From Chamaea fasciata (taxonomy: Eukaryota; Chordata; Aves; Passeriformes; Sylviidae): 64,000 nucleotides of DNA. Of this stretch, positions 1-11,056 are shown one piece after another. Positions within the stretch are counted from its first letter, which is position 1; each line of letters begins with the position of its first letter. The position numbers were made by a program, and so were the translations under genes. The notes beneath the pieces are model-generated. The model was given only the letters and a program-made list of their open reading frames with translations. It was not told where the DNA came from and searched no databases. Location: assembly GCA_029207755.1 (NCBI GenBank), contig JARCOQ010000005.1:63189414-63253413 (forward strand), read 5' to 3'.

Positions 1-1636
1 ATGTCTGCATCCATAGGGCTTTTGTGGACTATGGTTATATCCTCTATTAATTGCCCCATTTTAGGTGTTTCCCATATGCAAAAGCCTTACTACCTATGGA
101 GGGATGGATTTATAGCTGCTATGTCTTTCAAACAAAGGGTAATTTCCACCAAGCAAAGAAATTTTTAGTGCAGTTGGGGATTTTTGACATGTGTTTTTAA
201 CAAGGAGGTATGAAATCCTGCTTCCATGCAGCTTCTTTCCTCTTGCGTCCTAAAATCATTTAAAGAGCACACAGCATGGCAGTCTTTCTCCAGGTTCTCT
301 TCAGAGCCATTCTTCCATACATGCCCTTTTCCAAATGTTGCTACCTGCTTTTCACAGGAACAGTAATAGGTAAAAGCCTTTCATCTGCCTTTAGCTGGGG
401 CAGAAAAACCTATCTATATTTGAGGTATGGGATACTCTTACTTTAGTTGCTCACGAAGTTATTTTATATGGAAGGCTTTATGGGTGTCTCTTCATGGGTA
501 TCTCATGCACAAGGCTCCGTAATTCCTTTATTTGCAGAGGTATCATTGTATCAACATGAACAAACTCAAGAGAGCACAGGAAAGTATTCCAGGGTCTGTC
601 ACAATCATCATCTCTTTCAAAGAGGAGTACTCCCAGTGACATTTGGGGTCCTAAACTCTTGAGTCATCAGCGATGTGATGGTCAGGTCACACTCCCAGCA
701 GTTTGAGTTTGCCCCTGCTCTAAATAGGGCCAAACAGGTATGTAAAAAACAGATTCCTGTGGCAGAATTCCTCTGACAAGGTGTGACTGAGAGGAGAGGG
801 GGATGTGACTCTCTGGGAAATGAGAGTGATCTGAGCTCTAAACAATGAATTTCCCCAGTATCCTTCTGATAAGTGCCCACACTCAAGATCACTATTCCAT
901 AAGATTGCTGGTCACAGTCACCTAAGTAGAAAGTGTTGCCTTCCAAGGCTGTGACAGAAAGCGATGCCAACTATACTCCTTGTGTTTAGTTTTCTGGCTA
1001 ACATAAGTGACCTGTGGAACCAAGACCAATTTGCTGTTCCTCTCTCATGTCTCTTTAGACACTGTTGCTTCGTGTTTCCCCCCCTCAGGGAGCATCTGTG
1101 CATTTTTGCTGTTTTCAGCAGTTAGCATTTGACCAGCTTGGTCTTACTGACTTGTCTACATATCCCTTCTCTCTTTAGACTGCTGATGCAACCATGGTTG
1201 GTGCTTTTCAACCTGGACTGGTCTGCAGATCTCAGGGTTAGCTGTGACTGCAGCCTAGTCTTCAAAAATTAAGTGCTTTGTTGGAGTCCTCTCTGAGAAC
1301 TGGAGAAGGCTCCAATGTGTCCAATATTCAGCCAGCCCTGGAGTTTCATAATATTATCCATCTGTTATTTTGCTTTCTTACAAGAAAAGCTCATGGGGTT
1401 ACACAGGTACAAATTACACATCTTGTTGAGATTGTGTTTGAAAATATTCATTGTCCATCTGTGTGAAGAGAAAAATCCATTTCTGTTAACATGGTTGTTT
1501 TCCTTCTGACGCTTGCTGTCTGCAGTACACAACACGAAACAGTAAGTGTTGGAAGAAGGGAATAGCTTTATAGCAAGTGGACCAGTGCCTAACTTTGCAT
1601 GGGGCTGGTAAGAGTCAAGAGTAGACAATGAGAGTG
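1..1636. other. Spacer, nothing recognised
   Basis: No coding pattern, RNA gene or repeat family could be recognised on either strand. The open frames here are short, begin at arbitrary ATGs and lack splice context or familiar motifs. It ends at the left edge of the LTR. Confidence 0.5.
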
Positions 1637-1725
1637 TGTTATGCTCCGCTAATGCAAGCGAGGGTCGTGAAGGTTCATTAACTGATCTCAGAGGGGATTT
1701 CAGTATTTATCAAAACAAATGCACC

Positions 1726-1731
1726 TTTATT
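1726..1731 (-). terminator. LTR polyadenylation signal AATAAA
   Basis: The - strand reads CAATAAAGGTGCATTTG, a canonical signal placed about 95 bases before the inferred LTR 3' end, as in retroviral R/U5 regions. Confidence 0.6.
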
Positions 1732-1914
1732 GAGTGCCAATAGCAAATGCGATAGAAGGATTTGAAAAGAAATAAAGGATACAGAGAAAAGAGAAAGAGG
1801 GAGTGGGTAATAGCTGCAAACGGAGAGATGAAATCCTCGTGGTCCAGCCAATAGGTCCGTCTTCTTGCCTTCTTCCGTGGGGTGATCACAAAGTCTTTGG
1901 TTAACTCAGGGGTC

Positions 1915-1920
1915 TTTATA
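1915..1920 (-). promoter_or_regulatory. LTR TATA box
   Basis: The - strand reads CTATAAAGACCCC, upstream of the LTR polyadenylation signal by the distance expected for U3 to R. This supports the LTR call. Whether it still drives transcription is unknown. Confidence 0.5.
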
Positions 1921-2398
1921 GTCTTTTCAAGGTCTGCCGGTGGGGGGAATGGGATGGTCGAGGGAACAGGTATAGAATAGTAGAGAAAGTCCGTTGCAAA
2001 CCAGTACAGACATGCCAGTTCCAAACAGGATGAGCCCGTCCCAGCAGCGAGCAGGATCCATTGTTTCAGGACTGATTCCCATGGGAAACCAGTCTTGGTC
2101 CAGCAAACACACCTGCAGGCAACACTTGGCAAACATTCAGTCAGGCCAGCGTCCCTGTGTCAGAATTTTAAGGGTCTCAGTCTCAGTCCTTTGTGGGGGC
2201 TTCAATATTTGTCCTTGACAATGGTTGTGAGGCAGATGAGGGATCTTTGGACTGTCTCTTACAGAGGGAATTTTTGGGTGTAGGAAGGTGGCAGAGGAAA
2301 GGGAAATATTTTTAATGTTTCCCCTTCCCACCCCCAAATGCCACTGGAGACAAAGCCTACAGTGGTATGGTGCCACACTTGGGGTGCAGTATCTAACA

Positions 2399-5154
2399 GG
2401 GCCCTGTTGAGTGCATGCTCACTTCTATCCTACTGGACAAAGACGGACTACTAAGTGAGGTTTTGCAGAGAACAAGCACTGCACTGAGCACAGATGGCAT
2501 CTCCTTGTCTTACAGGGCTCCTTAAAGGTCTGATGGCAAGAGTGCCAGCCATTCCCCACAACCACTGACTTCAATTCCATCACTCTTGGACACAGTATTC
2601 ATGATCCTCTTTTGCTCTCCTTGACAATGGCAGGCTGTGGAAAGCAGCAGAGATGTGAAGGAATCTGTCCTCTCATCTGAGGGCAGCTTTGGTTGTCAGG
2701 CCAAGTCCAAGAAAATGGCTGGCATGGAGTGCTGGTAAATCCCTTTGTGAGCAGAAAGACTGAGGGGGTAGCAGCTAGACAGGAGAACAGTGAGCACCTC
2801 TAAGCCATCCCTCTGCCACCCCCTGCAAGGCACCCCCTCCAAGAGCCACTCAGCCCATTTTAAATGAATTGCCTATCAACTTCCTTCAACAGTGACAAAG
2901 CACTGTGAAAGGCAGTCACCAGGTCTCCCACAGCTCTCTTGAACACCTGGGATTTGACTTCCTGACTGTGTCTGTATGCTGAGTTACTCTTGCTGCTACA
3001 GCACGAGAGAGATGCAAAGCTGCAGAGACACTGGAGAGAAACAGCAGGCAGCAAATCATGCATGGCTGTGCAGTCCATGTGTGCTTGGCCTACTATTTGC
3101 ACTGGGCCCTGTCACAGCCTCAAAAGGCAATGGTGTCCCGACACAACACTGGCCTGTTGTGTCAGACTGTCTTGGGACAGACAGTGGTCAGTGAGGAGGG
3201 GAAATGCTGCCAGTGTGAGGTCGGTAGCAAGATCTGACAGTCTAAGTGAATCTGAGGGACACCTCCATTACCACACACAGATACAGGTGATATTCCAGGA
3301 CCTTTCTGCACTGCAACTGTGGGACAACTAAGGAATGCAAAATCTTTAGCTAAGGGAGAATTTAAAATTGTTCTGCAACATTTTTCTTGGCTATTTCTGA
3401 CTTTGTGTGATCTCACTGTAGTTGGGACTGGCACGCTGCAGCTTTAGGTCTGTGTATCTTCCTTCAGCAATAGCCAGAGGGGAGGTGATAGTACCTGCCA
3501 CTCTTAGGGTTACCTGCAATTTTCATATCCATTTCATAGCCTGGGTTGATTGAAAAGGGAGCCTGAAGGAAGCTTACAGACCCAAGCCACCAAATGTGAG
3601 GACCTTCTGGTAGAGGCTGGCTTGCATGTAAGTGTTAGTTTGCCCAGGCACTGGTGAACGGACCATAATCTTCTTCCTCATTGTGAACTCAACAAATCTG
3701 TACTTGCTCTGTGCAGGCTCTCTCAAGAGCAGTGTTCCCCTCTAGAGATGTTGGCACAAGGTGTGAATGTCCCTTTCTCCCTCCCCTTTGCATTTTCATG
3801 ATGCTCATGTGCCACAAACAGGACAGTTGTGAGACGGGAGTTGGGGCAAAGGGCTGGAAAGGTTGTTAATGGCAGCTTGAGTAGTCGTTCCCTTTCCCTA
3901 AGTACATCCTTCTTCAGAATAGCTGGGATGAGCTTGTCAGCTCCTGTCACCTTCCTCTGCTTTCTCCTGTCCAGAGGATGAGGAAAAAATGGAAGTATCC
4001 CAAAAGAATGTGTATGGGCTGGCTTTGGTTCAAGTTGTATAATAAGTTCCCTGAAGCTCAGTGTAGGGAGTGCTGGAAAACTGCACCCTGGCTAGAGGCG
4101 ATTTCCATATAGAAAAAAGCCATGCAGCCACAGAGCAGTTGAGAACTGCCTGAGCTCCTCACCACCTTTGATGATGCTAAACAGGCCTGGCCAGGTTCAC
4201 TGAGAAACTCATCAGGGCATGTTTGGCAGGTAAGGCACCATGGGATACTAAGCTGGGTAGCCAAGCTTTTTTGCTTCTTCGAAGGCCATGTGGGAAGTCC
4301 TAGCACCTCTGACTAGGTGCAAAAGGTACAGTGAAGGTGTTTGCAGCAATGGCCTGCCAAGCATCTTGAAGCATGAGTCACCTCTCCCTGAATCATGACA
4401 CTGGCCTACAAGCTATTAATATTTATTTTCTGACTGAAAATAGGAACAAGCTGCCTTTACTTCCAAACCTTTGAATCTGTATGATTAATTCCAATGATGC
4501 TTTCAGAATTTTCTCTGCATTCATGAAAACTTTGTTTCATTGTCTTTGTGTTGCTTTCCCTGCTTTAAAATAAAAATAAATCTGAGGAGTTTTTTCTTCT
4601 CATCACACACATCCAAATCCTGAAGGACTCATCAGCTGTTCAGAGATTTACTGTAAAACCACAAGGATTTGCACTGGTTATTGACCAGCCATATGCTCAG
4701 CTCAGTGCAGTGCCCTTTTGCACTTCTGACCAAGCTGCCTATCTGTCCACTTCAAAGCTCTCCCTGCTGACAAGAGTTTACATTCACTCAGTTACAGTGA
4801 AGACATCAGATTTATTCCCTATTTGCCCTTTTCAATATTCACAAATAAAATTTGTCCAGTTATATCCAGTTGCTAGTGGTGCCCAAAAACTCATAACTGA
4901 GGATGCAATAAGCCAAGATGGAAGCAAATCTCCAGTCATCTCCATGAACTACTATATGCTGGAAAATATCTTGGAGACTCATTCTACTGACAGAACCCCT
5001 GGCTTTTCTTCACCTTTTCCTTCACTTAAATGGGGAGGACAGAAGAGCTGCTTAGCTGTTCACCTGAAAACATTCAGAACCGAAAATTTCTATGCTTTGT
5101 ATTGGCAGTGAGAGCAAAAAGCTGTCATACATCCTCTTCATCTTCTCCTTGGAG
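2399..5154. other. Spacer or intron of an upstream gene
   Basis: No gene was recognised. The longest frame (4710-5111, 133 codons, +) shows no known motif and looks like chance. A short exon-like stretch at about 4185-4229 (+) lies between an AG and a strong CAG|GTAAGG donor, and reads plausibly in one frame. I could not connect it in phase to the better candidate exons just downstream. Confidence 0.4.
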
Positions 5155-5160
5155 GTGCAG

Positions 5161-5200
5161 CATTTCGTCTCTGTGGTGCAGACCTGGAGCACATGCTTTG
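5161..5200 (+). CDS. Candidate penultimate exon of an unrecognised gene
   Basis: A 40-base segment lies after a pyrimidine-rich tract ending GTGCAG and is followed by a G|GTAATG donor. An alternative acceptor six bases earlier would start the exon at 5155. In the frame that leaves one base over, it reads HFVSVVQTWSTCF plus G. That spare base joins exactly in phase with the GA that begins the exon-like segment at 5504, giving a Gly codon and an open frame into it. The phase match and the 303-base gap make a real short exon possible. The segment is small, however, and other frames are also open, so this is weak evidence. The product is not recognised. Confidence 0.25.
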
Positions 5201-5503
5201 GTAATGCTGTGTGTGTAAGGGCTAAAGCACAGCAGTTAGTGGGTCATTCATCCTATTTTTAGTTATGCACTCTGTACCTGAAGCACCCTTGGTTGGCTGC
5301 TGGTGGTGAGTAAAACCCGGAAAGCCAGTAACCTTTCTCATGTCATGCTCTCATGGGTGATGGATGGGGTGAAGGGCATTTTGCAGGCTCCTGCTGTTGC
5401 CCAAAAGCTTGTAAAGCCTCCAGAAGGAAAAGCAGGGCAAGGGGGAGGCTTTGCAGGAAGCTCAAAGCTCTGTCAGATTGTTTATTTCTGCTTAATTGCC
5501 AAG

Positions 5504-6005
5504 GATATGAAGCAATTGTTGACGAGGCTGCAAGAGAAGGGAAGTGCCCTTTCCCACCTTCTCAACCTGCTCGTGGTTGCATAAGCCTCAAAGCGCAGCG
5601 CCTGAGGTTGCTATGCCAACTTGCATAGTTCCTCCCATCCACCTCCCCATGTGAACAATGCCGTGGGCCTGAAGCAGCGGGAGTCCATCCTGAAACAGAT
5701 AAACGACCGGATTGACCGGCAGAAGAGGTTCTGCTCCATCAGTGGAGTAGAGTGAAGGACTCTGCGAGCTGTGTGTACCCATGGCCCTTGTCCCACTGAA
5801 GAGACTGCACCAGAACAACAGGTTTGCAGCACTTCTGCTTCAATGTCCCAAGTGCTTTACCTTTGCTGCTGAATTTGGTTTGAAGTCCTCCTTGACAGCA
5901 CAGAGTCTGTGCTGTTACCCATCAAAGGAATCACAAGTTCAGCATGAGTCTGTGTGCCTGTTTTCCCTTCTGTAGCATTAAAATAAAATGCCACTAGGAA
6001 GGAGG
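5504..6005 (+). CDS. Terminal exon of an unrecognised + strand gene (partial, frame broken)
   Basis: The segment follows a good acceptor (pyrimidine-rich, ending TTGCCAAG). It is open in one frame from 5504 (YEAIVDEAAREGKCPF...) to the GGTTGC at 5575. It is open again in a second frame from the GGTTGC at 5606 to TGA at 5753-5755. The second part has strongly coding-like codons (CTG, CAG, CGG, GAG, ATC) and encodes a basic helix-prone tail, LKQRESILKQINDRIDRQKR then FCSISGVE. An AATAAA lies about 230 bases after the stop. The two frames differ by one because of 31 bases between identical GGTTGC copies. The segment could be a true insertion, a decayed pseudogene, or a sign that one of the two frames is not coding. 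In mammals the gene upstream of RASD2 is MCM5, and the sequence does not resemble the MCM5 C-terminus. I cannot name it. Confidence 0.42.
5982..5987 (+). terminator. Polyadenylation signal AATAAA for the unrecognised gene
   Basis: The sequence is CATTAAAATAAAATGCC, with overlapping ATTAAA and AATAAA, about 230 bases after the TGA at 5753. Cleavage would fall near 6000-6010. It supports a genuine 3' gene end here. Confidence 0.45.
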
Positions 6006-6009
6006 AATC

Positions 6010-9000
6010 GCTATTTCCAGGCACTTACATAAATGGTCTTCAAGTGCAAAAGTGGAAAAACTTGAACTCCTTAGGCTCGTCACCAACACCCTCCCTTAAG
6101 AAGGATGTTATATGGACGTAAATTGTATGGTAAAAGGGTCAAATCCTTGAAAGAGAACAAAAAAGCAGTAACTTAGGTCTATGCTGAGTAGAAGAGGCTG
6201 GCAGATGAAGCAGTTCCCTGGTTTTGCATTTTATCTTAATTAGCAGTGATTTCCAGCACAAATTCTTATAGTTAGACCCTTTCCCATCTTTGTTTGATCT
6301 CCCACATAAACCACAAACTCTTTTCTCTATACTCCAGCAATAAACAGGAATGGAAATCCTGATGACTTAGTTTGCCAGTAATTAAATTTGTCCCTTCTGT
6401 TTGTTTCACAGATGCAGTTGCCCTCTGATTCGAAGCAAAGTGCAGGTCAGTGCCAATGGGAGCTTTTAATAACCTGGTAGTCTGATTGGGCACTGGAGAT
6501 GGAAAATTTTCTTGTTAATTGGACTGTTGTGTAATTATCTAAAAGGAACAAGCTTTTCTAGACAGAGGAAGGCTGGGAGAGTGCAGTGTGATGGAAAAGG
6601 TAATGGGTAAATTTATACTCCTGTACACATCCTCTAAGCCTTCAGCCAGAACAAACACATAGAAGATCCCTTAGATCTTATTTCCTTTGACTCAGAAACT
6701 CACATTGTCATTTGCACCAGAAAAAAGGGCACTTTGGTAGACTTTCATGTCAGTGATCACTCTCCATTGCTAAATATGGGGTGCCTGTCTAGCATAGCCT
6801 GCAGCCTGGGCAGAGGACACAGACTCGTAGCAAGGAAACACACTGTCTCTCCTCCTTCTGGTGAGCAGGGCTCGAGGAGCATTGCCCCAGTCTTAAAATC
6901 TGCCCCCTGAGGAGGCAGGCGACAGAACTGCTGGCTTCATACAAACAAGACCTGATTGTAGCTGTTCCTAAAAAACCTGAATTTTCCTGATTACAGATCA
7001 TCAGACAGATTTGCAGGCAGAGGAACCAGGTAGGTTCAGATCAGAGTTCTGATTTTTTACTTAAAAAAAAGTTGCTAGTGATTTCCACTGCTGAGAAAAA
7101 CCTGACCTTGCAGCACCCTCAGGGGCTCTTTCCTCTTATATAGTTGGTTTTAATCTTGCCGTTTTTTAGCCTGTTTTATGATTTTGAGGACCTGACACAT
7201 GTTTGTGGAGAGACTGTAGCAGGCAACACTGCCTTTTAAAAACTGTGCCAAAGCAGTTTTGTGCTCTGGTTCCTTTCAAGGACACAGATGAGGTTATTGA
7301 CATGTCCATTAATGTACTTCCCAGGAAGGTTTTGGTGGTCTGCAATGAGGTTGTTACACACATCTCTGTGTGCTGTGTCACCTCCTGGCTGTACAGATGA
7401 TGCTGGGGACTGGGGACTGTTTCCAGTTGTGCAGCCTGAAGGCTATTTCTTCTGTGGCCCTTTGCAGACAGATAAAACTCATTCTGCTCATTCTCTGAAC
7501 TAGCCAAAAGCTATATAATCTCTCACCAGGACCAATTAACTCACGCTCAGCAGCTGGCTCATTAGTAATGGCTGCTTAGTTTTCAGTTAGTTTGCAGTGT
7601 GGGCAGGGGGAGCTTAAGTCTGGAGATGCTTACTCTGAGTAACTTTAAAAACTGTGTGCACATTCAGTCTTTCCATCTGCAAACTGCTAAAATATTTATG
7701 TTCCTGAGACACTGAGCCTCACTTCCTAGATATTTGCAAAATGTATGGAGATATTAGCAAAAAAGTTACACTAAGAGTATGTAGTATTACCTTATTATTA
7801 TTATAATGGATTTTACTTTGGTTCTTGAGTACATGATTGCAGTCCTCTGAGAGGGGGAAACAGAACAAGAACAAAAAAGAAATATAAAAGAACAACCTGT
7901 CATTATCACCTGTTCTTCCCTCAGAGTGATATTCCCATTCACTGGCTTCCTTTCATGAAAAATAAAGATGTATAATATCTCTCAAATCAAAGAGATGAGG
8001 CATTTTACAACCCCTGACACATTCTTATTTTCTTAATAAAGGAACTGTAAATGCCCAGGTTCTAACATGGAGCTGATCCTTTAGATAGAGGATGACAGAA
8101 ACAATTAACCCTGTGTGAAGACACAGAGCTCTAATTCACATGTTGTTGTTAATAACTGCAGTGAAATGAAGTCCCAAATAAAACTGTGCAGAATCATGCA
8201 GATGTAGAACCAGAGCCACCATGGAGCTTCAGGGTGGTCACCCAAGAGGATCACTTGGTATTAGACAGCTTTGGTGCTCAGGCTCCAGCTCCAGAAAGAC
8301 ACCGAGGGAATTGTCTGAGAGATCAGCTTGTCATCATGCAGTCCACTCATATGGCTTCAGGGAGAAGCACTGGATTTAGAGCAGCTTAACAGCCAGGCAT
8401 AAAAACACATTGGTGTGAGCAGAGCTGTGCTAGAAGGATGTACCTGTAAAGACTGAGAGGTTTCACAGGTGAGTTAACCCTGTTTTCTGGAGGCACAGGC
8501 AATGTGTTGGTGGAGTATGAAGGAATGTGAGGAATTAGATCCTTAGAGAAACAATTTTCTGCCCTCGACATCTCACTAGGCAAGAAGAGCTTCTGACTGG
8601 GAATGCTTATATGGAACCAGCTGATACCAAATATAGTGGCCAGACCCAGATTTGCAATTGCCACTTCTTAATGGAGACCCCAATAAAATAGCTGGTCACA
8701 GGCAGCACCACATGGGATGCAGAGGGCTCTGGCTTGTCAGTCTCTCTTTCACACACCTTGTCTTATTCCATTTGTTTTGTCTTTGGTTTTAGCTGCATCT
8801 AATGAAGTTTAATTGGGCTTTTGGTTAGCTATTTTTCTGTGAAGTCTCACAGGGCTCTCATCCCCAGTCCTCTTCATCTTCTCCCAAGTCTTCCTTCCCC
8901 TCTGCACTCCTTAGTTGTCCATATTCCCATTGCAGGTAAAAATGTTTAAGAGATGATCATCAACCCTAGTAGGGAGTCAGAATGGATGGTAAAAGAGAAC

Positions 9001-9960
9001 AAATAAGTACATATCTTGGGGATACAAGCAACATCACTGGGAACACAGCTGTTGAAAGGACCCAAAAGGAATTGTTTGCCTCTCTTTCTTTTGGAAGGTG
9101 TCAGTCAGGGGAGAGCTTCTGGAGCCTTTTTGAATGACCCCCTTCCTACCAGCATCATTCAGCAGGAGAGACATGTGTTGAGTCTCTCACAGGTGTGCAG
9201 GTATCTGTTTGGACACAGGGCATGGAAGCAGCTAGGGAAATGGGATGCTAAACAGGCACTGGAAATTGTGGAGTTTACCTACAGCCACTCCTTCCTGAAG
9301 CACTCTGTAGTCGCTGTCAGGTGAGTGTCTGACTTGTCCTTCAGCTCCAGCAAGATCATAAGCTACAACAGAGGGATGTGTTGAGGATTGCTTTTGCACC
9401 ATCAGAGCCTGAGAGACCATAAACAACCCTGCCTTGATATTCACCGAGGGCAAGGAAATTAATTGTACACCCGCTGTTTTTTTCTCCCCATGTTCTATCC
9501 TGAAGCTTTTCCAAATAAGGGGAGGGAAGTTAAGCTTTAATTTTGCATTTGAATAGTTTTTCCAAGATGGGGAGAGTTTTTAAAAGTTCAACAGAGAAAT
9601 AAAAATGTAAGGATGCATGCATGTCCGATAAGGAAATCTGGACATGCTGTGCCAGTGGAAAATGGAAAGGACGGGGACTAGAAATGCAGTCTTTTCTCAA
9701 AAATATTTAATAAAAATGTAATAAAAAACTGATTCACAAGAAATGCAACAAAAAAGAGGTGACTTGAATTCATTTTTCACAGCAAAGTTTTTCCATTTTG
9801 CAGCGATCTCAGTAAATACTATTAATACATTTTACACCCTAGGACGCTAAGAAATTACAGCCATGCACAAATTCTGTGACAGGACCAAGAATATAAGCGA
9901 AACCACCACTTTCTAAATTGTCTGCCTTCTCCAGCTGCATTCTCTCAAGCATTACTGTTC
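6010..9960. other. Spacer upstream of RASD2, nothing recognised
   Basis: AT-rich sequence without recognisable exons, RNA genes or repeat families. Small frames on both strands show no motifs or consistent splice signals. If RASD2 has a distal 5' non-coding exon it could lie here or further downstream, but nothing in the sequence fixes it. Confidence 0.45.
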
Positions 9961-9966
9961 TCACTC

Positions 9967-9988
9967 ATAACTAATGATCATTAGTTAT
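9967..9988. promoter_or_regulatory. 22-bp perfect palindrome with TAAT-N4-ATTA
   Basis: Bases 9967-9988 equal their own reverse complement. The core is TAATGATCATTA, two head-to-head homeodomain half-sites four bases apart. This is the geometry called P4 for cooperative paired-class homeodomain dimers. It lies about 45 bases before a TATAAAT. Binding is inferred from motif shape only. Confidence 0.45.
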
Positions 9989-10030
9989 TTTCCCAGTCAC
10001 TGTAACACCCCTGGAGAGCCCTTCACTGAG

Positions 10031-10037
10031 TATAAAT
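10031..10037 (+). promoter_or_regulatory. Candidate TATA box
   Basis: GAGTATAAATGCTGAGGGG is followed by G-rich sequence. A start site would fall near 10060. The pairing with the palindrome upstream suggests a regulated promoter on the + strand, perhaps for a distal RASD2 first exon or an unannotated RNA. A lone TATA match in AT-rich DNA is weak evidence. Confidence 0.25.
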
Positions 10038-10039
10038 GC

Positions 10040-11056
10040 TGAGGGGGAGCTACAGATAATTCAGAGGCAATAACAGATCAGCTGCTCATGTATTTGCTGT
10101 TCAGAATATGACCTGGTACCTGCAGTTTACTGGCTCCTGAACACTAACTTTTCAGCACTGCTGGAAGGGAGGAGCACCAAGCAGGAGGGATGAATGTAGG
10201 AGGGAGGGAGAGAAGGAAGGTGAGGGGGTGGAAAAATGAGTCTGCTTTACTGAATAACGAGGAGAGTGAAAAGGAATGGGAAAAGAGAGAGAAAAACTGG
10301 TTTAAATATTTAATCTCCATTGCATTTGCTTTTGAAGAGGAGACAAAAGGCTTGGAACATCTTTTGTCTTGAACTAATTCTGACCAGAGATGAACAGCAC
10401 GTGATTGTCACTTCTGTCATTTGCTTTAAGGTGGAGAGAAACAGATTGGTCCTGCTGCATCAGCCCAGCACATCAGTGTCTGTCTCTAGCTGCAGCCGGT
10501 GCCTGAAGCTGCAGAAGGTATTAATTACTCATGACAGTGAAACTCGGCTTTATGAACCCACATTGCCCTGCATCCTGGTGCCAGCATGGTCAGTGTGTGT
10601 GGTGCCTGAGAGCTGCGCCCTTCTTTGGAGATGGAATCTCCTGGGAGAGCTTTGAAGAGCAGTTGTGCCTCTCCATATAGTAAGTCACTTCATTTAGGTC
10701 TTCACCATTTGAAACCAGTAGGTTAGTGCAACACACATCAGCTCTACTTTCCTCTTGCCTCTCCCCATTCCTCTGTACATCCTTCTAACCCAGTCTATTT
10801 CTGCTACATTCTTTTGCTTCCCTTGACTCGCCCTCTGTAGTCCTCTGTCTCTGCTCGCCCACAGTCTAGGCAGGGCCAAAAGCCACATAGGTGCCTTGTC
10901 TACCTTGTCTACAGCTGCACAATTTGTGGCACCTTCCACAGCTGAGGCAGCCCCACGGATGAGCTGGCAGGACCTGCATGTTGGCATCAGAGACAACAGC
11001 TACCAGTGTAACAGTGACAACAGCTAACAGTGTGCGAATGGCCATTGCATCAACAA
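10040..11056. other. Spacer, nothing recognised
   Basis: Purine-rich near 10190-10300, otherwise unremarkable. The frames at 10190-10372 and 10320-10655 have no recognisable domain and are treated as chance. Confidence 0.4.

Larger units (their letters stand above)
1637..2398 (-). mobile_element. Solo LTR of an endogenous retrovirus, antisense
   Basis: Read on the - strand, the segment begins TGTTAGATACTGC at 2398 and ends GCATAACA at 1637, so its termini form the TGTTA...TAACA inverted repeat expected of an LTR. Inside, in the correct order, are a TATA box (CTATAAAGACC, TATAAA at 1920-1915) and, about 185 bases downstream, a polyadenylation signal (AATAAA at 1731-1726) followed by a short U5-like tail. 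I see no gag, pol or env next to it, so I infer a solo LTR left by recombination. The 5-6 bases flanking each end do not match, so a target-site duplication is not evident. That could mean an old insertion, or an edge wrong by a few bases. Open frames inside it (for example 1710-2132 on -) are LTR sequence, not genes. The retroviral class is not determined. Confidence 0.72.

Noticed and set aside
1710..2132. 140-codon - strand frame with hydrophobic segments resembling a membrane protein
   Set aside because: It lies entirely inside the LTR, across its TATA box, and ends past its polyadenylation signal.
4185..4229. Exon-like stretch (LARFTEKLIRACLA) before CAG|GTAAGG
   Set aside because: It reads well and has a strong donor, but its phase leads to a stop when joined through the 5161-5200 segment to the 5504 exon. 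Too short to call alone.
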